Numbered from the stretch's first letter, positions 16,694 through 26,150 are shown. The stretch is DNA of 64,000 nt from Polaromonas sp. (GCF_030680935.1 NZ_JAUXUP010000011.1:47102-111101); one strand, 5' to 3'. Notes: a model not told the origin generated them from the sequence alone. Numbers and translations: made by a program.

Positions 16694-18310
16694 ATGAACG
16701 CACCCACCCCTGCCGCCAGCCTGATGTCCGGCGACGACTTTCGCGAGTCACTGCGGCGCTACAAACCCCGGGTCTTCCTAGACGGCCGGCAAGTAGCCAG
16801 CGTGGCTGACGAACGCGGCTTCGGCCCCGGAATCAATGCCATCGCCCTGACCTACGACTACGCACTGAATCCCCAGTACGCGCCCATCATGACGGCGGTG
16901 CAACACACCAGCGGAAAAACCGTCAACCGCCTGAGCCACATCAACACCAGCAGCGGCGATTTGCTCAACAAACTGGAAGCCGTGCGACTGGTTTGCCAGG
17001 AAACAGGTTGCGCCCAGCGCTACCTGACGCACGATGCGCTCAACGCGATTGGACAGGTCTCGGCGCGCATCGACGACGCGCGCGGGACGACAGAAAACAC
17101 CGCGCGTTTTCTCAATTACCTGCACCGCGTGCAAGACCAGGACTTGACCCTGGGCATAGCGATGACCGATGCCAAAGGTGACCGCAGCAAACGCCCCCAC
17201 GAGCAGGCCAACGTGGACAGCTACCTGCACATCGTGGAGCGCAATGCAAAAGGCATCGTAATCAGCGGCACCAAGGCCATCGTGACCGGCGCACCGTATG
17301 TGCACGAGTTGCTGGTCATGCCGTGTCGCAATATGGGCAAGGAAGACGCCGACTTCGCCGTCTGCTGCGCCGTACCGGTCGACGCACCGGGTATCACCAT
17401 CGTGGCCCGGCCCGCCGGGCGCCCCGGTGAAAAAGTCGAGCATGGTGCAGCCCTGTTCAGCCGCAAATACGGCCAGAGCACAGGTGTGGTGATGTTCGAC
17501 AAAGTGCTGGTGCCCTGGGACAGCGTGTTCTACGCCGGCGAATGGGAGCACAGCGGCCACCTCACCTACAGCTATGCCACGCACCACCGGCACACCTGCA
17601 TAGGCGCACGCGCCGGATTTGGCGACCTGCTGATAGGCGCCGGTGCACTGATGTGCGAGGCCAATGGTTTTGACCCCGGCAAAGAGAGCCATTTGCGTGA
17701 GCAGATGGTCGAACTCATCACCATCACTGAAAGCTTCTTCGCCTGTGGCGTGGCCGCCAGCGTGTATGGCAAGCCAGATGCACACAGCAAGACTTTCATG
17801 CCGGACCCGGTGTTTTCCAACATTGGCAAGCTGCTGCTGGCGACCAAAATTTATGACATGCACCGGATTGCGCACTACGTCAGCGGCGGCCTCATCGTCA
17901 CCCTGCCCGGCCCGGACGAAGACCACAACCCCGAGACCGGCGCCAAGCTGTCGGAAGTGCTGCGCGCCAACCCGGACGTGCCTTACGAGCAACGCATCGA
18001 GACCGCGCGTTTTATCGAAGACCTGACGGCTGGCTACCAGGGCGGCTGGTACAGCGTGATCAGCCTGCACGGCGGCGGATCACCGGCCGCGATGAAGCAG
18101 GAGATTTACCGCAACTACCCGGTGGGCTCCAAGGTGGAACTGGTCGAGCGCATTCTGGAGCGCGGAGTGGCACATGACCCTGACCGCGCCATCACCAAAA
18201 ACCGCCAGCCTGGCAAATGCTGCGACACCGGTTGCACCACGCCGGGCCAGCCGGTGATGGTGGACCTGCCTTCGGTCGAGGCCACGTTGCCGTCACGCCG
18301 CCAGCCCTGA
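16694..18310 (+). CDS. 4-hydroxybutyryl-CoA dehydratase / HpaB superfamily flavoprotein
   Basis: The 538-residue product aligns along its length with the acyl-CoA-dehydrogenase-fold family that includes 4-hydroxyphenylacetate 3-hydroxylase and 4-hydroxybutyryl-CoA dehydratase (AbfD). Landmarks are AMTDAKGDRS, RYGQ-type FSRKYGQ, THHRHTC, GFGDLLIGA and LHGGGSP. By my alignment only one of the AbfD Fe-S cysteines (Cys106) and the histidine (His298) survive; the others are Tyr110 and Ala305. A 4Fe-4S dehydratase is therefore unlikely, and an FAD-dependent hydroxylase or dehydratase is more probable. No flavin reductase partner is adjacent. The C-terminus carries an odd Cys cluster (KCCDTGC). AGGAG precedes the ATG. 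It is regulated by the adjacent TetR (inferred). Confidence 0.8.
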   Translation: MNAPTPAASLMSGDDFRESLRRYKPRVFLDGRQVASVADERGFGPGINAIALTYDYALNPQYAPIMTAVQHTSGKTVNRLSHINTSSGDLLNKLEAVRLVCQETGCAQRYLTHDALNAIGQVSARIDDARGTTENTARFLNYLHRVQDQDLTLGIAMTDAKGDRSKRPHEQANVDSYLHIVERNAKGIVISGTKAIVTGAPYVHELLVMPCRNMGKEDADFAVCCAVPVDAPGITIVARPAGRPGEKVEHGAALFSRKYGQSTGVVMFDKVLVPWDSVFYAGEWEHSGHLTYSYATHHRHTCIGARAGFGDLLIGAGALMCEANGFDPGKESHLREQMVELITITESFFACGVAASVYGKPDAHSKTFMPDPVFSNIGKLLLATKIYDMHRIAHYVSGGLIVTLPGPDEDHNPETGAKLSEVLRANPDVPYEQRIETARFIEDLTAGYQGGWYSVISLHGGGSPAAMKQEIYRNYPVGSKVELVERILERGVAHDPDRAITKNRQPGKCCDTGCTTPGQPVMVDLPSVEATLPSRRQP

Positions 18311-18313
18311 AGC

Positions 18314-18368
18314 GCTATTATTTCAGGAGCTGCTGGCGCATACCTGTAAAGGGCTAGCGGCCTTTTTT
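18314..18368 (+). repeat. Dispersed ATAGCTGCTTGCGC repeat, copy 5 (terminator-like)
   Basis: The head is GCTAT, 7 nt, GGAGCTGCTGGCGCA. The tail is AAAGGGCTAGCGGCCTTTTTT, a quasi-palindrome with a T-run. It lies 4 nt after the flavoprotein stop and may serve as its terminator, facing the convergent TRAP operon. Confidence 0.85.
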
Positions 18369-18402
18369 ACCAGGAATGGGGGGCCTGCGCGCTTGCAGGA
18401 TG

Positions 18403-19407
18403 TCAGCGGGCCACCACCTTTTCGCCCGCTTTTGCGTCTTTCAGGATGGCGTCCACATCGGCGCCGTAGCTCGCTTTGGCCTTGGTGTACACGCTGGCCA
18501 TCGCCTGACGGAATGCAGCGATATCGGGCCTGACCACTTTGGCGCCGGCTGCACGCATGGCTTCCAGGTTTTTCTCATCTGCCTCCCTGACAAGCTGGCG
18601 CGACAAAGTAGCAGCCTCCCGCGCGGCGCGCTCGAACTGCTCGCGTTCTGCGGGCAGCAGTCGCTTCCAGGTGCGCTCAGCCATGACAAACGGCAGCGGG
18701 CTGTAAACATGCTGGGTCAGTACGATGTTGGGCGCGACTTCGTGGAAACGCAGCGCCCGTATGGTGTCAATCGGGTTCTCCTGCCCGTCCACCCGCCCCT
18801 GCTGGATGGCGCTGTAGACCTCGGTCACGGGGATCACGACAGGTTCGTAGCCGATGGATTCCATGATCCACTTGATCATTTCGTTCGGGAAGACACGCAT
18901 TTTTTTACCTTTCGCGTCTTCCGGCCGGTTCAGTGCAGACCGGGTGGTGAAGCTGCGAAAGCCGGCCTCCCAGGTCGCCAGGTGGTGCACGCCCTTGGCG
19001 GGCATTTTGTCGAACTGGGCGCGCAACCATGGCGACTCATCGTAAAACCGCCAGCCCTGCTCATAACTTTCGACCAGGTAGGGTAAAGCGGTCAGATTCA
19101 GCTCGGGAACCAACCCTGCAAAGCTGCCGGTGGCGCTGGCGGTGAAGTCCAGTCGCCCTTCGGCCAGTGCCTTGATGCTTTGCGGATCGTTGCCCAGCTG
19201 ACCTGAATGAAAAACAAGCACACGGTATTTGCCGCGCGTGTATTCCGCCACCTTCTTTGCGAAAAGCTCGGACGCGAGATGCCGCGCGCCGGAAGGTGTG
19301 TCCGTGTGGTTGAGTTTGAGCACAAACGGCAACTCGGGGTCTTGCGCCCAGACCTGCGCGCTGGCGCTGATCAGCAAAGCGATGGCGATTTTCAGAAAGG
19401 TGTTCAT
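18403..19407 (-). CDS. TRAP transporter substrate-binding protein (DctP family), second copy
   Basis: This 334-residue periplasmic receptor has a Sec signal (about 1-21, cut after VWA). It carries DctP hallmarks: HTDTPSGARHLASE near the N-terminus, GQLGNDPQSIKALAEG, KKMRVFPNEM, and the GRVDGQENPIDTI segment around the carboxylate-binding site. It is clearly homologous to the other DctP of this operon (22850-23851). It sits at the far end of the operon, after an ABC-type receptor. It may feed the same permease with a second substrate. Confidence 0.9.
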   Translation of the reverse strand: MNTFLKIAIALLISASAQVWAQDPELPFVLKLNHTDTPSGARHLASELFAKKVAEYTRGKYRVLVFHSGQLGNDPQSIKALAEGRLDFTASATGSFAGLVPELNLTALPYLVESYEQGWRFYDESPWLRAQFDKMPAKGVHHLATWEAGFRSFTTRSALNRPEDAKGKKMRVFPNEMIKWIMESIGYEPVVIPVTEVYSAIQQGRVDGQENPIDTIRALRFHEVAPNIVLTQHVYSPLPFVMAERTWKRLLPAEREQFERAAREAATLSRQLVREADEKNLEAMRAAGAKVVRPDIAAFRQAMASVYTKAKASYGADVDAILKDAKAGEKVVAR

Positions 19408-19421
19408 GATGCGTCTCCCGC

Positions 19422-20540
19422 TTACTGTCGAATACGACCGTCGGTGCCAATCAGCGACAGGTCGACATAACGCGAGCCTTCATGCTGCCCCGGCGCAAAG
19501 TCAACCACAAAGCCGCCCATGTTGAAACGGCGCATGCTTTCAAGCCCGCGCGCAAGCCCTGTGCGTGAAGCGTCCTTGCCGGCGCGGCGCAGCCCCTCGG
19601 CCACCACCCGCGCGGCGATATACCCCTCCAGCGAGGCAAAATTTCCGCGTGCTGCGTCTATGCCCAGCGCTTTCACGCGGTTTTGAAACTCCCTCGCAAT
19701 CGGCACTGTGGCCTTGTAGGGATTGGGCACACTTTGGGCCACGGCAACACCGCCGGCAGCGGCGCCCAACTGGCTGACCAGCTGTTCGGCGTCCACCGTG
19801 GATGTGGCAAAAATAAAGGATGGACTGTTTTTGGCGCGCAGTCCTTTGATGATCGCTGCCGCCACCGGCGTATTGGCCACCAGCAATACCGCCTGGGGCT
19901 CGGCCTGCGCGATCAGGGCCACTGCGCTGTCCACCTTCAGGCTGTTTTTGGGTTGCACCGCCACCGCAGCCGGCTTCAGTGCGCGCTTGGCCAGCATTTC
20001 CTGAACGTCCGCCCAGGCCTCCCTGCCAAAACCATCGTCCTCGTAAACGACCGCAATACGGGTTGAACCCATGGTCCGGATCTGATCCAGAATGCGCTGG
20101 ACTTCATCGCGATAGCTGGCGCGCACATGAAACAGGTTGGCGTTCTTTCTGAGCGCCGCCACGCCAGAACGCACGCCCACCACCGGTAGCCCGGCATTGG
20201 CCAGCAAGCCTTTTTCGACCACCGCATCAATGTTCTCGGCACCCCACATGCCAATCAGGGCGATGGGATCGTCCTGCTCCAGCAACTGACCAACGTGCTG
20301 CGCGGTGTCTGCGCTTCGGTAACCGTCGTCGCGCGAGATCAGCCGGAGCCGGTTGCCGCCAATGCCACCGGCCGCGTTGACTTCGTCGAAGGCGATCATT
20401 GCACCCAGGTTGAAGTCGCGCCCAGAAACCGCCAGCGGCCCGCCAAAAGGGGCAACCTGTGCGACCACAATTTCCCTGGCGAAAAGCGGGTTGCCCGCCA
20501 GCGCCAGCAGCGCTGCGCCACAAAGTTTCCAGTGTTTCAT
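19422..20540 (-). CDS. Branched-chain amino acid-type ABC substrate-binding protein (orphan)
   Basis: This 372-residue periplasmic-binding protein type I has a signal peptide ending LFA. Typical segments are VAPFGGPLAVSGRDFNLGA, DEVNAAGGIGG, GMWGAENIDAV and IAVVYEDDGFGREA. Related LivK/UrtA/Amd-type receptors bind amino acids, urea, amides or aromatic acids. No ABC permease or ATPase lies in the operon, so it either works with components elsewhere, acts as a sensor, or delivers ligand in an unknown way. It lies 14 nt upstream of the second DctP. Confidence 0.88.
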   Translation of the reverse strand: MKHWKLCGAALLALAGNPLFAREIVVAQVAPFGGPLAVSGRDFNLGAMIAFDEVNAAGGIGGNRLRLISRDDGYRSADTAQHVGQLLEQDDPIALIGMWGAENIDAVVEKGLLANAGLPVVGVRSGVAALRKNANLFHVRASYRDEVQRILDQIRTMGSTRIAVVYEDDGFGREAWADVQEMLAKRALKPAAVAVQPKNSLKVDSAVALIAQAEPQAVLLVANTPVAAAIIKGLRAKNSPSFIFATSTVDAEQLVSQLGAAAGGVAVAQSVPNPYKATVPIAREFQNRVKALGIDAARGNFASLEGYIAARVVAEGLRRAGKDASRTGLARGLESMRRFNMGGFVVDFAPGQHEGSRYVDLSLIGTDGRIRQ

Positions 20541-20642
20541 TGAAGTCTCCTAGAGTTCTACAAGTCTCCCCTTCACCAACACCCATCAAAGCTCTGCGGC
20601 CCTTTCACGCCGGTGCGTCACCCGCCGCCGGTTCCGCCCTCT

Positions 20643-20933
20643 TCACGGCCATGCTTTTGTCAGTGCGTTGACCACCTTGGCCTTGACCCAGGGTTGGGTC
20701 TTCAGGTTGAACTGCTGAAAGTGCTCAGACGCAAGATGCGCGTCAAACGCTGCCCTTGAGTCGTAGATTTCGTACAGAAAAATCTCGTTAGCGCTGCGGA
20801 TGGCGGTGCACACATCAAACTGGCGGCAACCTGGCTCGCGCTCCAGCGATATACGGGCGTTGTTGACCATCTCCGCCATAAAGTCGGCACGGTGTGCCGA
20901 ATGCACGGTGAACAAAACGGTGATCACGTACAT
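20643..20933 (-). CDS. ABM-domain monooxygenase-like small protein
   Basis: The 96-residue protein has the ferredoxin-like antibiotic biosynthesis monooxygenase (ABM/LsrG/YgiN) fold: an N-terminal strand VITVLFTVH, the EPGCRQFDV motif, IFLYEIYDS and SEHFQQFN. Members act as cofactor-free oxygenases, isomerases or mutarotase-like enzymes; LsrG-like isomerases occur in sugar pathways. It starts only 2 nt after the DctM stop, so it is part of the TRAP operon and probably handles the transported compound. Confidence 0.88.
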   Translation of the reverse strand: MYVITVLFTVHSAHRADFMAEMVNNARISLEREPGCRQFDVCTAIRSANEIFLYEIYDSRAAFDAHLASEHFQQFNLKTQPWVKAKVVNALTKAWP

Positions 20934-20935
20934 GG

Positions 20936-22228
20936 TCAACCCCAGGCCGCAATCAGGCGCGGCAGCCAGGCCGTCAGCTCCGGCACATAGGTGATGAGAA
21001 TGACCACGCTGAAAGTGGCGGCCATCATGATCCAAAGATGACGCGTGATTTCGCCAATGCTGGCTTTGGCCAGCCGGGCCGCGACAAACAGCGTACCCCC
21101 CACCGGCGGCGTGTACAGCGCAATCGCCAGATTGGCAGTCATGATCACTCCCATGTGCACCAGGTCGATCTTGAACGCCATGGCCAGCGGCAGAAACAGC
21201 GGCGCGGCCATCAGCAGCGCTGGCAGCGGCTCGATGAAGATGCCCAGCAGCACCAGCGCCACATTGAGCATCAGCAGAAACACCCACTTCACATGCGCCA
21301 CCGACGACACCCAGTTGGCCATTTGCTGCGCCACCTGCTCGGCAGTGATCAGCCATGCCAATGCACCCGTGGCGCCAATGACCAGCATCACCGTGGCGCT
21401 GGTCATGAAGGCCTTGAGCAACAAGCCGGGAATATCGCGGTACTTCAGGTCCTTGTACAAAAACATCGAGACCAGCAGGCCGTACACCACCGCGACCGCA
21501 GCGGCCTCTGTCGGGGTGAAATAGCCCGACCAGATACCGCCCACGATGAACACCGGCATCAGCAGCGCCGGGCCGGCATTCACACCGGCTTTCCATATCT
21601 CGCGCAGAGAGGCCGGCTTGCCGCCTTTGTCCACGCCGGTGGACCAGCCGTGCCACATACACACGGCAATCAGTGCCAGGCCTGACAACACAGCAGGAAC
21701 CAGCCCGGCCATCGACAAGGTGCGCATGGACACCCCGGAGACAAAGGCGTACACAAGAAACGGGATAGACAGAGGCATCAGCAATGCCAGCGTGCCGGCC
21801 ACCGCGACCAGCGCAGCCGAAAACCCGCGCGAATAACCACGCGCCAGCATGGCCGGAATGACCAGCGAGCCTATCGCTGCGGTGTCGGCAATCGCTGAGC
21901 CCGAAACCCCGCCAAACAGCAGGCAGGACATCACGGTCACCACGCCCAGACCACCCGGCAGCCAGCCAAACAAGACATTGGCAAATTCAACAATGCGCTT
22001 GCCCACGCCACCCTGCGCCAGCAACTCGCCGGTAAACACAAACAGCGGCACAGCGATCAGGATGAAGGGCTCTACCCCGCCTATGAAGGACAGAAACACG
22101 CTCTCCAACGGGTACTGCATGCCATAGGCCATGACAATGCCTGCGGTGGTTGCCAGCAAGGCAAACATCAGGGGAATGCCGGCCAGAGCAAGAATAAAAA
22201 AGACTGAAAAAATAACCAGGGCAAGCAT
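20936..22228 (-). CDS. dctM: TRAP transporter large permease (DctM family)
   Basis: This polytopic inner-membrane protein of 430 residues has about a dozen helices. DctM signatures include VPLFVFTGELLAQGG, the GGVSGSAIADTAAIGS block and GYFTPTEAAAVAVVYG. It forms the Na+-driven transport subunit with DctQ and receives substrate from DctP. The start at MLALVIF (22228) removes a non-hydrophobic 38-residue extension that overlaps upstream DNA. Confidence 0.95.
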   Translation of the reverse strand: MLALVIFSVFFILALAGIPLMFALLATTAGIVMAYGMQYPLESVFLSFIGGVEPFILIAVPLFVFTGELLAQGGVGKRIVEFANVLFGWLPGGLGVVTVMSCLLFGGVSGSAIADTAAIGSLVIPAMLARGYSRGFSAALVAVAGTLALLMPLSIPFLVYAFVSGVSMRTLSMAGLVPAVLSGLALIAVCMWHGWSTGVDKGGKPASLREIWKAGVNAGPALLMPVFIVGGIWSGYFTPTEAAAVAVVYGLLVSMFLYKDLKYRDIPGLLLKAFMTSATVMLVIGATGALAWLITAEQVAQQMANWVSSVAHVKWVFLLMLNVALVLLGIFIEPLPALLMAAPLFLPLAMAFKIDLVHMGVIMTANLAIALYTPPVGGTLFVAARLAKASIGEITRHLWIMMAATFSVVILITYVPELTAWLPRLIAAWG

Positions 22229-22274
22229 CGAAGGTCCTGTAGCGGTTCGTGGGGTGAATGGAAGGCGTACGTGC

Positions 22275-22826
22275 TCAGTCCTGCGGGTAACGCGCCTCGC
22301 GCGGCACCCCGCGCCAGGTCTGCACCAGGTCCCAGGCCACAAAAACCATCATCAGGGCAGCACCCAGGGGCAAGGGCATGTACTGCCAGGCCATGGGCCA
22401 TTCAAGCGTGGTCAACACGTTGGTCCAGCCGCCAGCGACAATCCGCCACCCGTAGAAAAACAGCACGGCCAGAACGACGAGGCAAAACAACTGGATCGCG
22501 GCGTCGGCCCTGCGCCGCCCGGCCACGTCCAGCTTGTCGAGAAATTCGCCAATGGCCATGTGGGTGCCGCGCTGGGCCGCTGCTGCTCCGCCCAGAAAGG
22601 TGACCCACACCATCAGCAACTCGCCCAGCTCGGTCATCCAGGCCAGGTCTTTGGCAAATGCATGCAACACCACATTGGCAAAAACCAGCACGATCAGCCC
22701 GGTGCCTATGCCAATCACCATCCAGTCCACCAACCGGCCCAGCCAGAGCAAGGGACCAGGCAGCGGGGCCGGTGTGACGCCCTCCGCTGCTTCATTGATG
22801 GAAGGGTTGCCTGTGTGCATGCTCAT
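22275..22826 (-). CDS. dctQ: TRAP transporter small permease (DctQ family)
   Basis: The 183-residue product has four helices. DctQ blocks ELGELLMVWVTFLGGAAA and RGTHMAIGEF are present. It complexes with DctM in the inner membrane. It lies 23 nt after dctP and 46 nt before dctM, the usual P-Q-M order. Confidence 0.93.
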   Translation of the reverse strand: MSMHTGNPSINEAAEGVTPAPLPGPLLWLGRLVDWMVIGIGTGLIVLVFANVVLHAFAKDLAWMTELGELLMVWVTFLGGAAAAQRGTHMAIGEFLDKLDVAGRRRADAAIQLFCLVVLAVLFFYGWRIVAGGWTNVLTTLEWPMAWQYMPLPLGAALMMVFVAWDLVQTWRGVPREARYPQD

Positions 22827-22849
22827 CGCGCTGCCTTTTTTTACTGTTA

Positions 22850-23851
22850 TTACTTGACGGCTTTGCGCACAGCGGCGGCATCGCTGAGCACCAGATCCAC
22901 ATCCGCGCCATATTTCTCGCGTGCTTTGGCATACACCGGTTCCACCGATTTACGGAAAGCCTCGGTGTCAGGTTTGCGGTTGATCTTGGCGCCCTTGGAG
23001 GCCATGTCGGCCAGCAGCTTCTCGTCGTTGTCGCGAATCATGTTGCGCTGGAATGGCGCCACCTCCTGGGCGGCCCGCGTGACGGCCTGCTGATCAGCAG
23101 GTGACAGCCTGGCCCAGGTTTTTTCTGAAATGGCCAGCGGAATCGGGCTGTAGACGTGATTCGTCAGCGTGACGTTGGGTGCTACTTCATAGAACTTGTT
23201 CGACGCGATCGTGTCGATCGGGTTTTCCTGGCCGGCCACGGCGCCTTGCTGAATCGCCAGATAGACCTCAGGCAGCGGCATGATCTGGATGCCAAAGCCC
23301 ATGGCTTCCAGTTGCCAGCGCATCATTTCGTTGGGAAAAGTCCGCAGCTTCTTGCCTTTGGCATCGGCCGGCGAGTTCAGCGGGTCTTTGGTGGTCATGT
23401 TGCGAAAGCCAGCCTCCCACGTCGCCAGAAAGCGGAAACCCTTGGCCGGCGCCTTGTCAAACTGGGCCTTGAGCCATTTCGACTCGTCGTAGAACTTCCA
23501 GCCTTGGGCATAACTGTCGATGATGAAAGGCATCATGGTCAGATTCAGGGTAGGCAAAAATGTGGCGTATGAGCCGGTTGCCGACACCGTAAAGTCAATA
23601 CCGCCCAACGCGAGCTGCTCGATGTTTTTTGGGTCATTGCCTAGCTGGCCGCAGCAGAACACCTGCACCTTGTAGCGGCCCTGGGTGTACTCCTCGACCT
23701 TCTTTGCGAAGACCTGCGCCGCAGCCTGGCGCGCGCCCTGCTGCTGGTCCGTGTGGCTGAATTTGAGGATGGTCTGGGCACTTGCGCTCGTGGCGAGGGC
23801 GACGCCGGCCAGCGCCAACGAGAATCGGATCAAGGCCTTGGATGTTTTCAT
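22850..23851 (-). CDS. dctP: TRAP transporter substrate-binding protein (DctP family), first copy
   Basis: This 333-residue receptor has a signal peptide ending SASA. It contains GQLGNDPKNIEQL, KKLRTFPNEMM and AGQENPIDTI. It is adjacent to dctQ and dctM, so it is the cognate receptor of this TRAP system. Its ATG overlaps the stop of the upstream oxidoreductase gene by four bases (ATGA). The substrate is probably a sugar acid or related hydroxy acid, judged from the dehydrogenases and lactonase of the operon. Confidence 0.93.
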   Translation of the reverse strand: MKTSKALIRFSLALAGVALATSASAQTILKFSHTDQQQGARQAAAQVFAKKVEEYTQGRYKVQVFCCGQLGNDPKNIEQLALGGIDFTVSATGSYATFLPTLNLTMMPFIIDSYAQGWKFYDESKWLKAQFDKAPAKGFRFLATWEAGFRNMTTKDPLNSPADAKGKKLRTFPNEMMRWQLEAMGFGIQIMPLPEVYLAIQQGAVAGQENPIDTIASNKFYEVAPNVTLTNHVYSPIPLAISEKTWARLSPADQQAVTRAAQEVAPFQRNMIRDNDEKLLADMASKGAKINRKPDTEAFRKSVEPVYAKAREKYGADVDLVLSDAAAVRKAVK

Positions 23852-24990
23852 ACTGTCTCCTTTTTTTGCTTACTGACAAGATTGCCGATGCCGGGCGCAG
23901 TGCCCTTGCCGGCCGTGGGGTTCAGGGGCTCAAAACCCTCAAGGGTGATGCGCTGTCCACTGCGGTCCGAGGCATATACCGCCTCCTGGATCAGCAGATT
24001 TTTCAAATAGGCGCGGGCCGTGTTTTCAGGCTCGCGCCCAGCAGCCAGGCATTGCAGGACATGCGCCTGAAGAAACCCGCAGGCGCCGCCGCCAAAACTC
24101 AGGGCGGAACCACTGTCATACAGATGTGGCACTTCTTCGCCGTGGTGCGGCTTCCACCAGAGATTTGCGTTGCCGTCCAGCCGCAACACCCCTCTGGCGC
24201 CTTCAAGCCACATCTCACCCATGGTGCGGCGCGGGTTGTCGGCCACATGGTCGTTCAGCCGGTTGCCGTCAAACAGGCCTGCGGCCCCGCTGGAAAAATC
24301 GAAAGTGATCAACCCGGCGTCCTCGCCCTCAATGGCCGGGTTCAGGCGCCTCAGGCGCGCATAGACGGCTTGCACCTCACCCATCAGATAGCGGAAGGTG
24401 TCGATCAAATGGATCGCGGTTTCGACCACCAGCAAACGCGGCATGGTCTGAAAATACGGCTGTCGGTTCAGGTAGGCGTTTGGCCCCTGCCCGTCACCGG
24501 GACGCAGGCGAAAGCTGACGTTGTGCAGCGCGCCCAGGTGCCCGGCATCCACCAGCCGCCGCGCTTCGCGAAACCAGGGCATGAAGCGGAAATTTTCATG
24601 CACGATCAGGGGCACACCCGCCAGCGCGGCCCTGTCCGTCAACTGGACAGCTTGCGCGTAGCCGGTGCCAAAGGGTTTCTGGCAGATAACCGGCAATTTC
24701 TGACTTAGCACAATGCCCAGCACCTCGGCATGGCTGGCGGGTGGTGTGACCACGTCCACCAGATCGGGCCGCGTGGCTTCCAGCATGTGGGCCACCTCGG
24801 TGAACACCCGGGCAATGCCAAAGCGCCGCGCAAGTTCCTGCGCGCGCGCCGGGTCTGCGTCACACAGACCCACCAGTTCCACGCCAGGCAACTGTCGCCA
24901 GCCCTCCAGGTGGAACTGGCTGAAGAAACCCGCGCCCACCACCGCCACCCGCTGGGGTGTTGTGAGGCCGGAAGCACGCAGTGCAGTCAT
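23848..24990 (-). CDS. Gfo/Idh/MocA family oxidoreductase
   Basis: The 380-residue product has an N-terminal Rossmann fold with VAVVGAGFFSQFH as nucleotide-binding glycine motif, then GLCDADPARAQ, VVTPPASHAEV and ICQKPFGTGYAQA. The Lys of that last block is the usual catalytic-region lysine. The C-terminal alpha/beta domain has ETAIHLIDTFRYLMGE with the conserved His-Asp. It should oxidise a sugar or polyol derivative with NAD(P)+, often giving a lactone that the SMP-30 protein of this operon could open. The start is the ATG at 24990, one base after the stop of the upstream gene. Confidence 0.9.
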   Translation of the reverse strand: MTALRASGLTTPQRVAVVGAGFFSQFHLEGWRQLPGVELVGLCDADPARAQELARRFGIARVFTEVAHMLEATRPDLVDVVTPPASHAEVLGIVLSQKLPVICQKPFGTGYAQAVQLTDRAALAGVPLIVHENFRFMPWFREARRLVDAGHLGALHNVSFRLRPGDGQGPNAYLNRQPYFQTMPRLLVVETAIHLIDTFRYLMGEVQAVYARLRRLNPAIEGEDAGLITFDFSSGAAGLFDGNRLNDHVADNPRRTMGEMWLEGARGVLRLDGNANLWWKPHHGEEVPHLYDSGSALSFGGGACGFLQAHVLQCLAAGREPENTARAYLKNLLIQEAVYASDRSGQRITLEGFEPLNPTAGKGTAPGIGNLVSKQKKETV

Positions 24991-24991
24991 G

Positions 24992-26086
24992 TCAGCGGAC
25001 CTGTCGCAGCGCATTCATCACGGCCTGCGTGATATCCGCCGTGCCATTGACACCACCGAACTCCATGGGGCGCACGGCACCGCTGGCAAACACCTGCTGT
25101 ACCGCCGCATCCATCAGCGCCGCGCCGTCGGACAGGCGGGTATCGCCGTGGCGGTCGCCCAGCCAGTCCAGCATCATGGCGGCCGACAAAATCATGGCGG
25201 TCGGGTTGGCCTTGCCCTGCCCTGCGATGTCCGGTGCCGTACCGTGGGCAGGTTGAAACAGGGCATGCCGGTCGCCGATGTCTGCCGAAGGCGCCATGCC
25301 CATGCCACCCACCAGTGCCGCAATCAGGTCAGACAGGATGTCGCCAAACATGTTTTCGGTGACCATCACGTCATACGCCCAGGGCTTCATGACGAGGTTC
25401 AGGGCCATCGCGTCCACGTAGGCACTGTCAGAGGCGACGCCCGGATGGCGTGCCGCTGATTCCTCAAAAATCCGGCGCCAGAAAGCCATGGACGCAAACA
25501 CATTGGCCTTGTCCACATTGGTCACGCGTGCCGGACGCCCTTTGAGCAGCGCACGCCGTTCAGCCAGCTTGAAGGCAAATTCGCAGATGCGGGCAGTGCC
25601 GGTGCGTGTGATTTTCATGGTGTCGTACACCTCGTCGTCACCACGCACATCACCCCGGCCCCGGGCGTAAAAAAGCCCTTCAGTGCTTTCACGCACCAGC
25701 ACAAAATCGATCTCGCTGGCTTTCGGGCTGGCCAATGGGGTGGGCAGGCCCTTGAAGGTGCGTATCGGCCGGACACCGGCGTACAGGTCGAAGTGAAAAC
25801 GCAAGTCCAGCTGGGGAATGATCTCGGTGCCATCAGCGCCGCGCACATGCGGCAGCCCCATGGCGCCAAACAGGATGGCGTCCGCCTGCTCACAGACTTT
25901 CAGGGTGTCAGCGGGCAACGCCACCCCACTGTCCACATAGTGCTGGGCACCGGCCTGCTGGTAGTCCAGCCGGAAGCTGACGCCGACACGCTCAGCCACC
26001 TGGCCGAGAACCTGCTCAGCCGCCTGCATGACTTCCTTGCCAATGCCGTCACCAGGCAATACGGCGATGTGATACGAGGGTTTCAT
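24992..26086 (-). CDS. Isocitrate/isopropylmalate/tartrate dehydrogenase family enzyme
   Basis: The 364-residue product has the N-terminal LPGDGIGKEV, RESTEGLFYARGR (substrate-binding Ser/Arg region), TNVDKANVF (catalytic Lys) and ENMFGDILSDL (metal-binding Asp), with HGTAPDIAGQGKANP near the end. This set belongs to the beta-decarboxylating dehydrogenases. The sequence is closest in feel to tartrate/D-malate dehydrogenases rather than LeuB. It probably performs NAD+- and Mg2+-dependent oxidative decarboxylation of a 2-hydroxyacid in the pathway fed by the TRAP transporter. Confidence 0.88.
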   Translation of the reverse strand: MKPSYHIAVLPGDGIGKEVMQAAEQVLGQVAERVGVSFRLDYQQAGAQHYVDSGVALPADTLKVCEQADAILFGAMGLPHVRGADGTEIIPQLDLRFHFDLYAGVRPIRTFKGLPTPLASPKASEIDFVLVRESTEGLFYARGRGDVRGDDEVYDTMKITRTGTARICEFAFKLAERRALLKGRPARVTNVDKANVFASMAFWRRIFEESAARHPGVASDSAYVDAMALNLVMKPWAYDVMVTENMFGDILSDLIAALVGGMGMAPSADIGDRHALFQPAHGTAPDIAGQGKANPTAMILSAAMMLDWLGDRHGDTRLSDGAALMDAAVQQVFASGAVRPMEFGGVNGTADITQAVMNALRQVR

Positions 26087-26150
26087 GCGAAATATGTATG
26101 GAGTTAAAAATTGGAAATTGGAAAAAAGCCGCGGTTCTTATGGGCAGCAT

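Noticed and set aside
20936-22342. 468-residue reading of the DctM gene
   Set aside because: The first 38 residues are Arg/Pro-rich and precede a normal DctM start at 22228.
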